DNA of 11,291 bases from Flavobacteriaceae bacterium (GTDB lineage: Bacteria; Bacteroidota; Bacteroidia; Flavobacteriales; Flavobacteriaceae), in assembly GCA_947443815.1 (NCBI GenBank), contig CANEXR010000069.1:1-11291 (forward strand), written 5' to 3'. Below the pieces are notes generated by a model, which had not been told where the DNA came from, did not search any database, and worked only from the letters and a program-made list of their open reading frames with translations. A program made the translations under genes and the position numbers. The first letter of the stretch is position 1. Each line of letters starts with the position of its first letter. Below are positions 1 through 8,318 of this stretch, piece by piece.

Positions 1-3000
1 GCATGGAGGGTGGGGGAGTCGATGTATTAGATCCTTCAACTAGAGTTTTTAAGCACATTAACAATCAAGATACTAAAAATTATTCCGGCCTTACCAGTAC
101 TAATATCATAACCGTTTTTATAGATAGTAAGCAGAATATTTGGCTTGGAAGTTGGAATGGCGGTATTTATTTTTTGAAAAAAGGAGCTAAAACATTTGTC
201 AATTTTACTTCAAAAAACACAAGAGGTTTAACATCTGATCAAATTTTTAGTTTTTCGGAGGATTCAAAAGGAATAATTTGGATAGGTTCCTACATGAAAG
301 GACTGCATTACTATGACCCTCTAAAAAAGGAATTTCACCATTGTGATTCACAACCATTTGTTGCTAACAATTTGAACACCGCTAACATCCGAAAAGTTTT
401 AGTAGATTCAAGAAATGAGATATGGGTAGCTACAATAGACGGTTTGTATCAAGTTCATAGAAATCCAAATGCAACTTTCACTGTAATATCAATGAAAAAT
501 GCAATGTCCAAAAGTATAAAATCCAATAAAAGCACCAATACGATTTTGTCTTTATATGAATCCAAAAACAAAATTCTCTGGATAGGAACAGCGGGTTCTG
601 GTTTGTTTAGTTATGACGGAAAAAAGAATAAATTAGTTGGGTACACTGATTTTTCAGGCTTCAAAGAAAAATTAGTGGTTGCTATAACCGAATCCCGCGA
701 TGGCGCTATCTGGATTAGTGGAAAAACAGGGATAACCAAATTAGACTTAAAAAACAAAAAAGCAGAAAATTTTTCGACTGATGATGGTCTTTTGAGTAAT
801 GACTTCAATAATAATGCAGTTTTGAATGACAAAAATGGTGATTTGTATTTTGGAAGTTATGAAGGAGTAAATTATTTCAATCCCAATAAAACGTCAAATA
901 ATATAAAGGAACCATTGCTTTATTTAGATGATTTTAAATTATTCAACAAGTCAATTCATCCAAATGAGCCACAATCTCCTTTATCGAAAGTACTATCCGA
1001 AACCAAACATATTACACTTCGCTACGACCAATCCGTATTTACTATTGAATATATCGGTCTCAATTATTCCTATCCAAGTACCAATGAATATGCGTATTAT
1101 CTAGAAGGTTTTGAGAAAAACTGGAATTATGTAGGCAATAAACGCTCGGCAACGTACACCAATTTGGCTCCGGGAAAATATGTTTTCAAAGTTAAGTCGG
1201 CAGCACGAGGCGGTATTTGGAATCAGAAACCCTTGCAACTCTATATTGAAATTTTACCACCTTGGTGGAGAACCTCTTTGGCTTATTTTTTCTATATTTT
1301 ACTTCTTGCAGGAACCTTTTATGCTATTAATAAATATTTTCAAAATCGATTTAAGGAAAAACAAGCCGTTAAGTTTGAAAGAGATAAAGCCATTCAAATA
1401 GAAAGATTAAATACTAAAAAGCTTCAGTTTTTTACGAATATCTCTCATGAATTCAGAACGCCTTTGACATTGATTTTAAATCCACTGACTGATATTATCA
1501 AAAATAAAAGTCTAGAATTACCTCATGATGTGGTGCATAAACTACAAATCATGCACAAAAGTTCTGATCGCCTTTCAAAACTCATTAATGAATTGATGGA
1601 TTTCAATAAATTACAGTTCAAGCAGGTTGTTGTGCAGGTGCAAAAAATTGAAGTAGTTAGTTTTACCAAAGACATTATCAGTTATTTTGATGAAGAAGCC
1701 TCTAGCCGTGGAATTACATTGGTTTTTGAATCCAACACATCCGAATTGTACGATTGGCTCGACCCAAAAATGGTGGAGAAAATTATTTTTAATATTGTAT
1801 CCAATGCGTTTAAAGTTACTGCGGATCATGGATTTATAAAAGTGCAACTAAATGCCTCACAAATAACAGAACAGTTCCCGTTGACCACTATTGAAAAAGA
1901 AATTCCTTGTTTTGAGATTGCAATATCCGATACTGGTGCAGGTTTAGAAAAAAAAGATATTAAAAGAATATTTGACCGTTTTTATCAAGTAAATAATTTA
2001 AGTAAAGCCTATTATGGTAGTACTGGAATTGGATTAGAGGTTGTTCGAGGATTTGTTGAATTGCATAAAGGGAAGATTGAAGTCGAAAGTGAATTAGGAG
2101 TCGGCTCAACCTTTACCGTTATTTTTCCGCTTGGAAATGATTTCTTTTCCGAAAATGAAATAGTCAAAGAAACATTCCAAAGAGAAGGAAAAATAACCCC
2201 TCATCTTTTGTCTATTCTAAACAAAGAAGAACCTAGCGAACCCATTTCAGAAAAAGTACACACCATTCTTATTGTAGAAGACAATACAGAATTGAGGAAT
2301 TACTTAAAAAATGAATTAAAAAAAGAGTATAAAGTGCTTGTTGCCGAAAATGGGCAGAAAGGACTAGAGATGGCTTTAGAAAAATCACCAGATATCATTA
2401 TGACAGATGTGATTATGCCCATTATGAATGGTTTAGACTTGTGTAAAAATATTAAAAAAGACATCAAAACAAGTCATATTCCACTATTGATGTTGTCCGC
2501 AAAAGCGATGGTTAAAGACAAGCTAGAAGGAATAGATTCTGGTGCCGATATCTATTTGAGCAAACCTTTTGATATGGATATTTTAAAATCTAGCTTGGCA
2601 CAACTCCTCACCAGCAGGCAGATTATGTTTAATAAGTTCTATCACGGAATTACTAAAAAAGCTAAAGCCAAAACAACTACAGTTGACAATGAGTTCATTC
2701 AGAAAGCATTGAATTTCATCCATGAAAACATCAACGAATCGGATTTGAGTGTCGAAATATTGGCTTCAAAGGTGTTCTTGAGTCGAAGTCAGCTCTATCG
2801 AAAAATAAAAACACTTACTGGCGTATCCGTAAATGAGTTTATTAGAAATGTGCGATTGGAAAAAGCAAAAGAATTGATTGCATTAGGTAATGATAACATC
2901 AATGAAATTAGCTATAAAGTAGGATTTACTTCGCCTTCTTATTTTACAAAATGTTTTAAGGAAAAATATGGACATCTTCCAACACACAAAAGTGATGATT

Positions 3001-3011
3001 TGAATGTGTAA
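1..3011 (+). CDS. Hybrid two-component system (HTCS) sensor/regulator, 5' end outside window
   Basis: One-protein sensor, kinase and transcription factor of the HTCS type, which controls glycan utilisation loci; the N-terminal part detects an oligosaccharide in the periplasm. About 1002 residues are visible (numbered from the ATG at 3). They begin inside a beta-propeller repeat (GMEGGG...DP), so that ATG is internal; full HTCS proteins are usually about 1300-1400 residues, so roughly 350 are missing. Order seen: about seven Reg_prop repeats (IWLGS, IWIGS, LWIGT; 1-290), Y_Y_Y domain (about 345-418), transmembrane helix (about 425-446), HisKA with H482 in NISHEFRTP, HATPase with N597/N601, DTGAGL at 643 and GSTGIGL at 672, receiver (753-870) with E759/D760, phospho-acceptor D802 and K854, and an AraC-type HTH (898-996). 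All catalytic residues are intact. It lies upstream of and on the same strand as the susC-like operon, which it most likely activates; xylo-oligosaccharide as ligand is inferred from the GH10 gene. Confidence 0.95.
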   Translation, partial: MEGGGVDVLDPSTRVFKHINNQDTKNYSGLTSTNIITVFIDSKQNIWLGSWNGGIYFLKKGAKTFVNFTSKNTRGLTSDQIFSFSEDSKGIIWIGSYMKGLHYYDPLKKEFHHCDSQPFVANNLNTANIRKVLVDSRNEIWVATIDGLYQVHRNPNATFTVISMKNAMSKSIKSNKSTNTILSLYESKNKILWIGTAGSGLFSYDGKKNKLVGYTDFSGFKEKLVVAITESRDGAIWISGKTGITKLDLKNKKAENFSTDDGLLSNDFNNNAVLNDKNGDLYFGSYEGVNYFNPNKTSNNIKEPLLYLDDFKLFNKSIHPNEPQSPLSKVLSETKHITLRYDQSVFTIEYIGLNYSYPSTNEYAYYLEGFEKNWNYVGNKRSATYTNLAPGKYVFKVKSAARGGIWNQKPLQLYIEILPPWWRTSLAYFFYILLLAGTFYAINKYFQNRFKEKQAVKFERDKAIQIERLNTKKLQFFTNISHEFRTPLTLILNPLTDIIKNKSLELPHDVVHKLQIMHKSSDRLSKLINELMDFNKLQFKQVVVQVQKIEVVSFTKDIISYFDEEASSRGITLVFESNTSELYDWLDPKMVEKIIFNIVSNAFKVTADHGFIKVQLNASQITEQFPLTTIEKEIPCFEIAISDTGAGLEKKDIKRIFDRFYQVNNLSKAYYGSTGIGLEVVRGFVELHKGKIEVESELGVGSTFTVIFPLGNDFFSENEIVKETFQREGKITPHLLSILNKEEPSEPISEKVHTILIVEDNTELRNYLKNELKKEYKVLVAENGQKGLEMALEKSPDIIMTDVIMPIMNGLDLCKNIKKDIKTSHIPLLMLSAKAMVKDKLEGIDSGADIYLSKPFDMDILKSSLAQLLTSRQIMFNKFYHGITKKAKAKTTTVDNEFIQKALNFIHENINESDLSVEILASKVFLSRSQLYRKIKTLTGVSVNEFIRNVRLEKAKELIALGNDNINEISYKVGFTSPSYFTKCFKEKYGHLPTHKSDDLNV

Positions 3012-3110
3012 TTTTCTTTAAAAAAAATAGCAGCTTGAGTTTTATTATTTCAAAATAATCATGCCATTCGTTTCTTGAATCAACAAGGCTTTCGCTTAAA
3101 AAATAGGGAG

Positions 3111-3225
3111 CCGCAGATTTAACGGATAAAACGGATTTTGCACCGATTTTAATTCGTTTTTTGAGATCATTTTTTGGCACATTAAACAAAAATCCGTTCT
3201 AATCTGTTAAATCGGTGCCATCCGT
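3111..3225. repeat. Long imperfect inverted repeat, dispersed intergenic repeat type
   Basis: The left arm (about 3112-3139, containing GATTTAACGGAT and ACGGATTTT) is the reverse complement of the right arm (about 3188-3217, containing AAAATCCGT and ATCTGTTAAATC), with a few mismatches and a spacer of about 48 bases. The segment GCACCGATT at 3140 can also pair with ATCGGTGC at 3211, so alternative folds exist. The wording (GCAGATTTAACGGAT ... ATCCGTGGGCAAA) resembles, from memory, a repeat family scattered between genes in Flavobacterium genomes. It may act as a bidirectional terminator or transcript stabiliser after the HTCS gene; that is inference. No transposase or target duplication is visible. 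Confidence 0.65.
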
Positions 3226-3395
3226 GGGCAAATTTTGTGCAGTCCTAAATGTTTAGGGTTAAAGCGGAATCACTTCATTTCCGATCAATTATTAAAAACT
3301 TATTTTTTTGGACTTATTTTTTTTAATACCAAATTAAAACCCATTCTTTTATACTAATGTGGTAATGACTTTTTTTTATAAAAAAACAATCATAG

Positions 3396-3418
3396 CCTGT
3401 ACATAAAGCCTTTACAGG
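3396..3418. promoter_or_regulatory. CCTGTA/TACAGG dyad upstream of the susC-like promoter
   Basis: CCTGTA (3396-3401) and TACAGG (3413-3418) form a perfect 6-bp inverted repeat with an 11-base spacer; a second inner pairing AAAG/CTTT is also possible. It lies about 65 bases upstream of the -7 element, where an activator could bind. A role is inferred only from its position, and a 6-bp dyad can occur by chance in AT-rich DNA. Confidence 0.3.
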
Positions 3419-3421
3419 AAG

Positions 3422-3475
3422 TTGTTGCAACAAATCTATTAGATTATGCAACATGCGTGCTATAATTTGAGCAAC
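3422..3475. promoter_or_regulatory. Candidate HTCS operator: three GCAAC repeats and a palindrome
   Basis: TTGTTGCAACAA (3422-3433) is a perfect 12-bp palindrome. Its GCAAC (3427-3431) recurs on the same strand at 3448-3452, in TGCAACA, exactly 21 bases later, and again at 3471-3475, 23 bases after that. Direct half sites about two helical turns apart just upstream of a promoter are the usual binding pattern of AraC-family activators, and the adjacent HTCS carries such a domain. The third copy lies between the proposed -33 and -7 elements. Assignment to this HTCS is inference. Confidence 0.45.
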
Positions 3476-3491
3476 GAACACGGTAGTTTTG
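3466..3491 (+). promoter_or_regulatory. Candidate Bacteroidota-type promoter of the susC-like operon
   Basis: TAGTTTTG at 3484-3491 matches the Bacteroidota -7 consensus TAnnTTTG exactly. The best upstream match to the -33 TTTG is at 3466-3469, but the 14-base spacing is shorter than the usual 19-21. A weak -33 would fit a promoter that needs an activator such as the HTCS. The predicted leader is about 125 bases long. Confidence 0.45.
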
Positions 3492-3622
3492 AAAAAGTAT
3501 TCCTTTACATCTGGAATGTATATTTTTCTAAAAATAGAATAAGAGCTCTAGAAAAACACATTCAAGACAAACCTATTTGAAGGCATACTACCATTAAAAT
3601 CAACTAACCAAAACAAACTTTC

Positions 3623-6600
3623 ATGAAAAAAACATTATTAAAAAAAGTAGTAACGCTAGTTTTAATACTGTCTGGATTTTCCATTTTCGGACAGACAATT
3701 AAAGGCAAAGTGGAATCGGCAGGGATGCCTTTACCGGGCGTTAATGTTGCAGTTAAAGGAACTGCTATAAGTACCACAACGGGTTTTGATGGTACTTTTA
3801 CATTAGACAAAGTGCCACCAAAATCTAAAATTATATTTAGTTTCGTTGGTTTTGAAACAAAAGAGATTGCGGCTGATGGAAAATCAATCGTAAATGTAAG
3901 TCTAAAAGAAGACATCAAAACATTAAATGAAGTAGTTGTCATTGGATACGGAACATCAAAAAAGAAAGACATTACAGGAGCAATTTCTTCTATAAAAGCT
4001 TCCGAAATTCAAGACAAGCCTTTTACTTCTATAGACCAAGCTCTTGTAGGAAAAGCAGCCGGTGTGAATGTGACTCAAAATTCAGGTACGCCTGGTGGAG
4101 GAATCTCGGTTCAAATTAGAGGAATTACGTCTATTAATGGAAACGAACCTTTATATGTTATAGATGGAACTCCAATATTTGCGGATAAGAATAATGATTC
4201 TTTTGCATTTAGCGCATTAGGAGGAGGCAGCGGACAAACTAAAAATTCGGCTTTGTCTAGTTTGAATATTGCGGATATTGAATCTATTGATATTTTAAAA
4301 GATGCTTCTTCAACAGCAATCTACGGGGCAAATGGGGCAAATGGAGTTGTTTTGATTACCACTAAAAAAGGAAAAAAAGGAAAATCCACGGTTGCTTATG
4401 AATCGTATATAGCAACTCAAGAAGCAACAAAATTTGTTGATGTTTTGAACTTACCACAATATGCAAAGTACCAAACAAAAATTTTCGCATTAAATGGTGA
4501 GCCTATTCCGTTTCAATATCAAAAACCTGATTTATTAGGTAAGGGTACAAACTGGCAAGACGAACTTTTCAGAACCGCTATGATGTCAAGCCATCAATTG
4601 TCATTTTCAGGTGAAAAAGAGGGAACACGATATTATAGTTCTTTAAATTATTTTGATCAGGAAGGAATTGTTCTCAATTCAGATTTCAACAGAATGTCTA
4701 TGCGATTAAATGTAGATTCGAATGTTAAATCGTGGCTGAAAATTGGAAATAATGTTGCATTGAGTAAGTCGCATCAAAAGGTGGTACGAAACGATGATAG
4801 AGGTGGTTTAGTCATGAATACATTGAGACAATCTCCTGAATTACCGGTTAGATATGCAGATGGTTCTTTTGCAGGTCCAATCTCTGGTTTAGGTTCTTCG
4901 GCAAATGAAGCAACTAATCCAATTGCTTTGTCTGAATACAATAATGCACAAAACGATAGGTATAAAATCAACGGAAATTTATTTGCTGATTTCACACTTA
5001 CTAAAGGATTGGTTTTTAGATCCGAATTGGGATACGATTTGAATTTTGCAAAAAGCAGTTCTTTTGCGCCTGCCTATACTTTAGGAAATGTATCGGAACT
5101 TTTAAACAAATCATTCAAACAGCAGGATCAAAGCTTTTATTGGAGTATAAAAAATTATTTGACGTATACTAAAACAATAAATGATAAACATAATTTCACT
5201 TTTTTATTAGGTCAGGAAGCTCAAGAAAGTCAATGGGAATATTTAAGTGGTTACAGAACGGGGGATTTCTTAAATAATGATTTCACCAACTTAAACTTAG
5301 GCGATATAGATACCGCTTTGAATGGAAATGGTTCTGGTAGATGGTCCATGACTTCTTATATTTCGAGATTAAACTATAATTTTTCGGATAGATATTCATT
5401 CTCAGCTTCTCTACGAGCTGATGCTTCTTCTAACTTTGGTCCTAATAATAAATGGGGTTATTTTCCATCATTTTCAGGAGGTTGGACTGTGAGTAACGAA
5501 AAGTTTTTTGAGCCCATATCAAATACCATAAATTATTTGAAGTTTAGAGTGGGTTACGGTTCGGTAGGAAATCAAAATATTCCAGCCAATAGATACCAAA
5601 CCATTTTAACTTTAACCCCATCTCCATTTGGAGGTTCCTCTCCAACAATTGATAACTTAGGGAATCCTGATATTAAATGGGAGTCGCTAAAATCTTTCAA
5701 TGCAGGTCTTGATCTTGAGATGCTTCATAATAGAGTAAAGTTTGGATTTGATTATTATATTAAAAATTCTTCCGATTTCTTAACAAAACAAATCAACGAT
5801 GAATCCAATCAAAGTGCGCTTAACTACTATTTGAATACGGGTAAAATTGAAACTAAAGGAGTAGAATTGACATTGAATACAAAAAATATCGTAACAGATA
5901 ATTTTACTTGGGACAGTACTATTATTGTATCAAAATACAATAATGAGTTGACTAGTTTTCAAGGTGCAGGCAAATCTTTATTAGGAAAAGTCCAGTTTGA
6001 TTTATATACCGTTACCAAAACTACTGAAGGACAACCAGTGGGACAATTTTATGGATATGTTACTGACGGATTGTTTAAAAATGAGGCTGAATTAGCAGCA
6101 GGACCTACTCAGGAAACTGGAACAGCGGTTGGTGATATCCGTTTTAAGGATCTTAATGGAGATGGAAAAATTGACGCCAAAGATCAAACAGCTCTAGGAA
6201 GTGCCATTCCTGATTTTACCTATTCAATGACGAATAATTTTAAATACAAAAATATCACTTTAGGAATTGTTTTAACAGGAAGTCAAGGAAACGAAATCTA
6301 CAACTTTACGCGTCATTATACCGATGGTATTTTTCCAGGATTTGGTGACCGATACGCAAATGTAAGTACTGATGTTTTAAATGCGTTTGAAGCAGGTGTA
6401 AATGAAAATACGAATGTACCAAGAATTGCACTTACGGATCCCAATGGGAATGGTAGAATTTCGAACCGATTTGTTGAAGATGGTTCTTATCTACGAATTC
6501 AAAATGTTTCTTTGAGTTATGATTTACCAAGCAAAATATTCGAAAAATCTATTTTTTCTAATGTACGATTTTATGTAAATGTGCAAAATCTGTACACGTT

Positions 6601-6727
6601 TACAAAATATTCTGGATTTGATCCTGCTTTAGGAAATTTAGATCAAAATATAACCTTGAGTGGTATTGATTTAGGGAGATACCCTGTTCCAAGAACGACT
6701 TCTTTAGGAGTAGATTTAAAATTCTAA
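3623..6727 (+). CDS. SusC/RagA-like TonB-dependent outer-membrane oligosaccharide transporter
   Basis: Outer-membrane beta-barrel that imports oligosaccharides, here probably xylo-oligosaccharides, with energy from TonB; it works as a complex with the SusD-like lipoprotein encoded next. The 1034-residue length is typical. In order: a signal peptide (MKKTLLKK then a hydrophobic stretch, likely cleaved after FG before QT at about 24), a carboxypeptidase-regulatory-like domain (about 25-95, with GVNVAVKGT and GFDGTFTL), the SusC signature NEVVVIGYG at 102-110 that serves as TonB-box region, the plug domain with IRGITSINGNEPLYVIDG and DILKDASSTAIYGANGANG, then the barrel. Near the C terminus is a DxNxDGxxD calcium-type loop (843-851), common in this family. 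It ends in GVDLKF with a terminal Phe, as expected for a BAM substrate. No Shine-Dalgarno site precedes the ATG, normal for the phylum. First gene of a three-gene unit with the genes at 6788 and 8319. Confidence 0.97.
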   Translation: MKKTLLKKVVTLVLILSGFSIFGQTIKGKVESAGMPLPGVNVAVKGTAISTTTGFDGTFTLDKVPPKSKIIFSFVGFETKEIAADGKSIVNVSLKEDIKTLNEVVVIGYGTSKKKDITGAISSIKASEIQDKPFTSIDQALVGKAAGVNVTQNSGTPGGGISVQIRGITSINGNEPLYVIDGTPIFADKNNDSFAFSALGGGSGQTKNSALSSLNIADIESIDILKDASSTAIYGANGANGVVLITTKKGKKGKSTVAYESYIATQEATKFVDVLNLPQYAKYQTKIFALNGEPIPFQYQKPDLLGKGTNWQDELFRTAMMSSHQLSFSGEKEGTRYYSSLNYFDQEGIVLNSDFNRMSMRLNVDSNVKSWLKIGNNVALSKSHQKVVRNDDRGGLVMNTLRQSPELPVRYADGSFAGPISGLGSSANEATNPIALSEYNNAQNDRYKINGNLFADFTLTKGLVFRSELGYDLNFAKSSSFAPAYTLGNVSELLNKSFKQQDQSFYWSIKNYLTYTKTINDKHNFTFLLGQEAQESQWEYLSGYRTGDFLNNDFTNLNLGDIDTALNGNGSGRWSMTSYISRLNYNFSDRYSFSASLRADASSNFGPNNKWGYFPSFSGGWTVSNEKFFEPISNTINYLKFRVGYGSVGNQNIPANRYQTILTLTPSPFGGSSPTIDNLGNPDIKWESLKSFNAGLDLEMLHNRVKFGFDYYIKNSSDFLTKQINDESNQSALNYYLNTGKIETKGVELTLNTKNIVTDNFTWDSTIIVSKYNNELTSFQGAGKSLLGKVQFDLYTVTKTTEGQPVGQFYGYVTDGLFKNEAELAAGPTQETGTAVGDIRFKDLNGDGKIDAKDQTALGSAIPDFTYSMTNNFKYKNITLGIVLTGSQGNEIYNFTRHYTDGIFPGFGDRYANVSTDVLNAFEAGVNENTNVPRIALTDPNGNGRISNRFVEDGSYLRIQNVSLSYDLPSKIFEKSIFSNVRFYVNVQNLYTFTKYSGFDPALGNLDQNITLSGIDLGRYPVPRTTSLGVDLKF

Positions 6728-6787
6728 AATTTCAATAAAATAGTATTTAACTTAATGATTAATAGTCATTATAATAAAATAATAGTT

Positions 6788-8311
6788 ATGCAAAAACGTT
6801 TTAAACTTTTTATGATGGGAATGCTCATACCATTACTGTCTTTGTTTTCTTGTTCAGATGAATTTTTGAATGCTCCATCTGAAAATCAATTAACGCCAAG
6901 TGATTTACCAGAAGGAATTACCGCTTTTGATGGAATTGCTGAGAGTTTGTATTTCAAACCTTGGTTTGCTTTTAATGATAAATTCATGATTGCCGTAGGA
7001 GATATGTATGCCGGAAATGCGTTTACATTTGATGGAGCTTATGCGCAATTTCTAAATGCTCAGGTAACCTCACAAAACCCAATTTTAACAGAAGGATACG
7101 TTTCTTTATTTTCCGTTGTCGATCAATCCAATAATTTAATGAAGTTGGTTGAAGATAGAAAAAGCGAATTACCAGAAGCATCTTATAAAAATGCGATAGC
7201 AATATCTCGATTCATGAGAGCCAATGCCTATTTCTATTTGGTGAGAACTTTTGGAGCGGTGCCTATCGTTGATAAAGCAGGATCTGCAGCACAGCCCAAA
7301 AGAAATCTTGTAGCAGATGTTTATAAATTTATAAAACTAGATTTAGAATACGCTGTTGCCAATTTACCTGAAACTGCAACAAAAAAAGGGTATGTTAATA
7401 AAACAGTAGCTATGGGCGTTCTTGCAAAAGTACATTTAACGCTGGGTGAATATGCTGAATGTGCTAGTTTAACCCAAGCAATTATGGGGAAACAATATTC
7501 CTTAATTCAAGAATATGGTAACTTGTTTAGCAGTCCAGAAAATAATAATAGTGCCGAGAGTATGTTTGCGCTACAATGGAAAGCGATTGCTACAGAATGG
7601 GGAACTCAAAACACAAATCAAGCCTACATAGTTCCTGGAGGTACTGGAATAACTGGTGGCGGTGACGGATGGGGAGTTTATTTGCCTTCTATTTCATTGC
7701 AAGCAGGATTTGAGCCAAAGGATAGCAGAAAAAAGAATACGATCATGACTGATGGTGACTTTTACCCTGAATTGTTAAAAAATCAAGGTGGTTTCAAGTA
7801 TAAAAAAATACTCTCTTCTACGGGAGCCAATTTCAGAAAGTATATTGTAGGTTCTGCTGCAGAAAGAAACGATGTGTTTTTTATGAGAACATCACAAAAC
7901 ACCATTATACTAAGATACGCTGATATTTTATTAATGCATGCCGAAGCAATTTTGGCTGGAGGCAATGCTACAACAGAAGGATCAGCATTAAAAGCCTTCA
8001 ACGAAGTAAGAACTAGAGCAGGATTATCAATTAAAACTGTACTTACAAGAGACGAGTTGTTTAATGAAAGACGAATTGAATTTGCACTTGAAGGACAATA
8101 TTTCTTTGACTTAAAACGTCGCGGTCTGGCGGAAGCAACAGCAATTATTTCAAATCAAGAAGTCGGTTTTTATTCGGATGATGACAGAACCGTTTTAGTT
8201 TCCAGAAAGATAACCCCAACAAGCGGTTATTTTGAATTGCCTTTGCCACAATCTGCAATTGATACAAATCCATCATTGTTAGAGCCTCCAGTTCCTTTTA
8301 ACTTTAATTAA
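6788..8311 (+). CDS. SusD/RagB-like surface glycan-binding lipoprotein
   Basis: Surface lipoprotein that caps the SusC-like channel and delivers glycan to it. I place the start at 6788 (507 residues), giving MQKRFKLF, a hydrophobic stretch and lipobox LFSC with lipid-bearing Cys at residue 22; the in-frame ATG at 6755 would add 11 residues before the positive charge and spoil a normal signal. CSDEF after the Cys fits the lipoprotein export signal that sends proteins to the cell surface in Flavobacteriia. The N-terminal half is the helical TPR-like SusD domain (RFMRANAYFYLVRTFGAVP); the C-terminal half has the family hallmarks LRYADILLMHAEA (375-387) and EGQYFFDLKRRG (from 435). It follows the susC-like gene by 60 bases and is followed by the next gene after 7, so one transcript is likely. 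The glycan preference cannot be read from the sequence; xylan is inferred from the GH10 neighbour. Confidence 0.96.
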   Translation: MQKRFKLFMMGMLIPLLSLFSCSDEFLNAPSENQLTPSDLPEGITAFDGIAESLYFKPWFAFNDKFMIAVGDMYAGNAFTFDGAYAQFLNAQVTSQNPILTEGYVSLFSVVDQSNNLMKLVEDRKSELPEASYKNAIAISRFMRANAYFYLVRTFGAVPIVDKAGSAAQPKRNLVADVYKFIKLDLEYAVANLPETATKKGYVNKTVAMGVLAKVHLTLGEYAECASLTQAIMGKQYSLIQEYGNLFSSPENNNSAESMFALQWKAIATEWGTQNTNQAYIVPGGTGITGGGDGWGVYLPSISLQAGFEPKDSRKKNTIMTDGDFYPELLKNQGGFKYKKILSSTGANFRKYIVGSAAERNDVFFMRTSQNTIILRYADILLMHAEAILAGGNATTEGSALKAFNEVRTRAGLSIKTVLTRDELFNERRIEFALEGQYFFDLKRRGLAEATAIISNQEVGFYSDDDRTVLVSRKITPTSGYFELPLPQSAIDTNPSLLEPPVPFNFN

Positions 8312-8318
8312 TTTTTAT

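Larger units (their letters stand above)
3012..3622. other. Gene-free intergenic region between HTCS and susC-like gene
   Basis: I see no credible gene in these 611 bases; short minus-strand reading frames here are chance. The first part (to about 3290) is rich in dyads: a weak AT-only hairpin (3044-3059), the large inverted repeat described separately, CCTAAA/TTTAGG (3244-3257) and CGGAA/TTCCG (3265-3283). The middle (3298-3325) has a 14-base tandem duplication of ACTTATTTTTTT, followed by more A/T tracts. The last 230 bases hold the putative operator cluster and promoter of the downstream operon and a leader of about 130 bases. Confidence 0.7.

Noticed and set aside
3044..3059. ATTATTT/AAATAAT hairpin after the HTCS stop as a terminator
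   Set aside because: The stem has only A and T with a 2-base loop and no T run behind it, so it is too weak to call; the larger inverted repeat downstream is a better candidate for 3'-end formation.
3244..3283. Small dyads CCTAAA/TTTAGG and CGGAA/TTCCG as regulatory sites
   Set aside because: They are short, more than 200 bases from the proposed promoter, and expected by chance in a region of this size.
3604..3972. 122-codon minus-strand reading frame overlapping the start of the susC-like gene
   Set aside because: It lies antisense to the signal peptide and regulatory-like domain of a clear gene, shows no recognisable domain, and is typical of chance frames opposite AT-rich genes.
6755..6787. 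Upstream ATG for the SusD-like lipoprotein
   Set aside because: It would place MINSHYNKIIV before the MQKRFK signal sequence; the lipobox distance and charge pattern fit the ATG at 6788.
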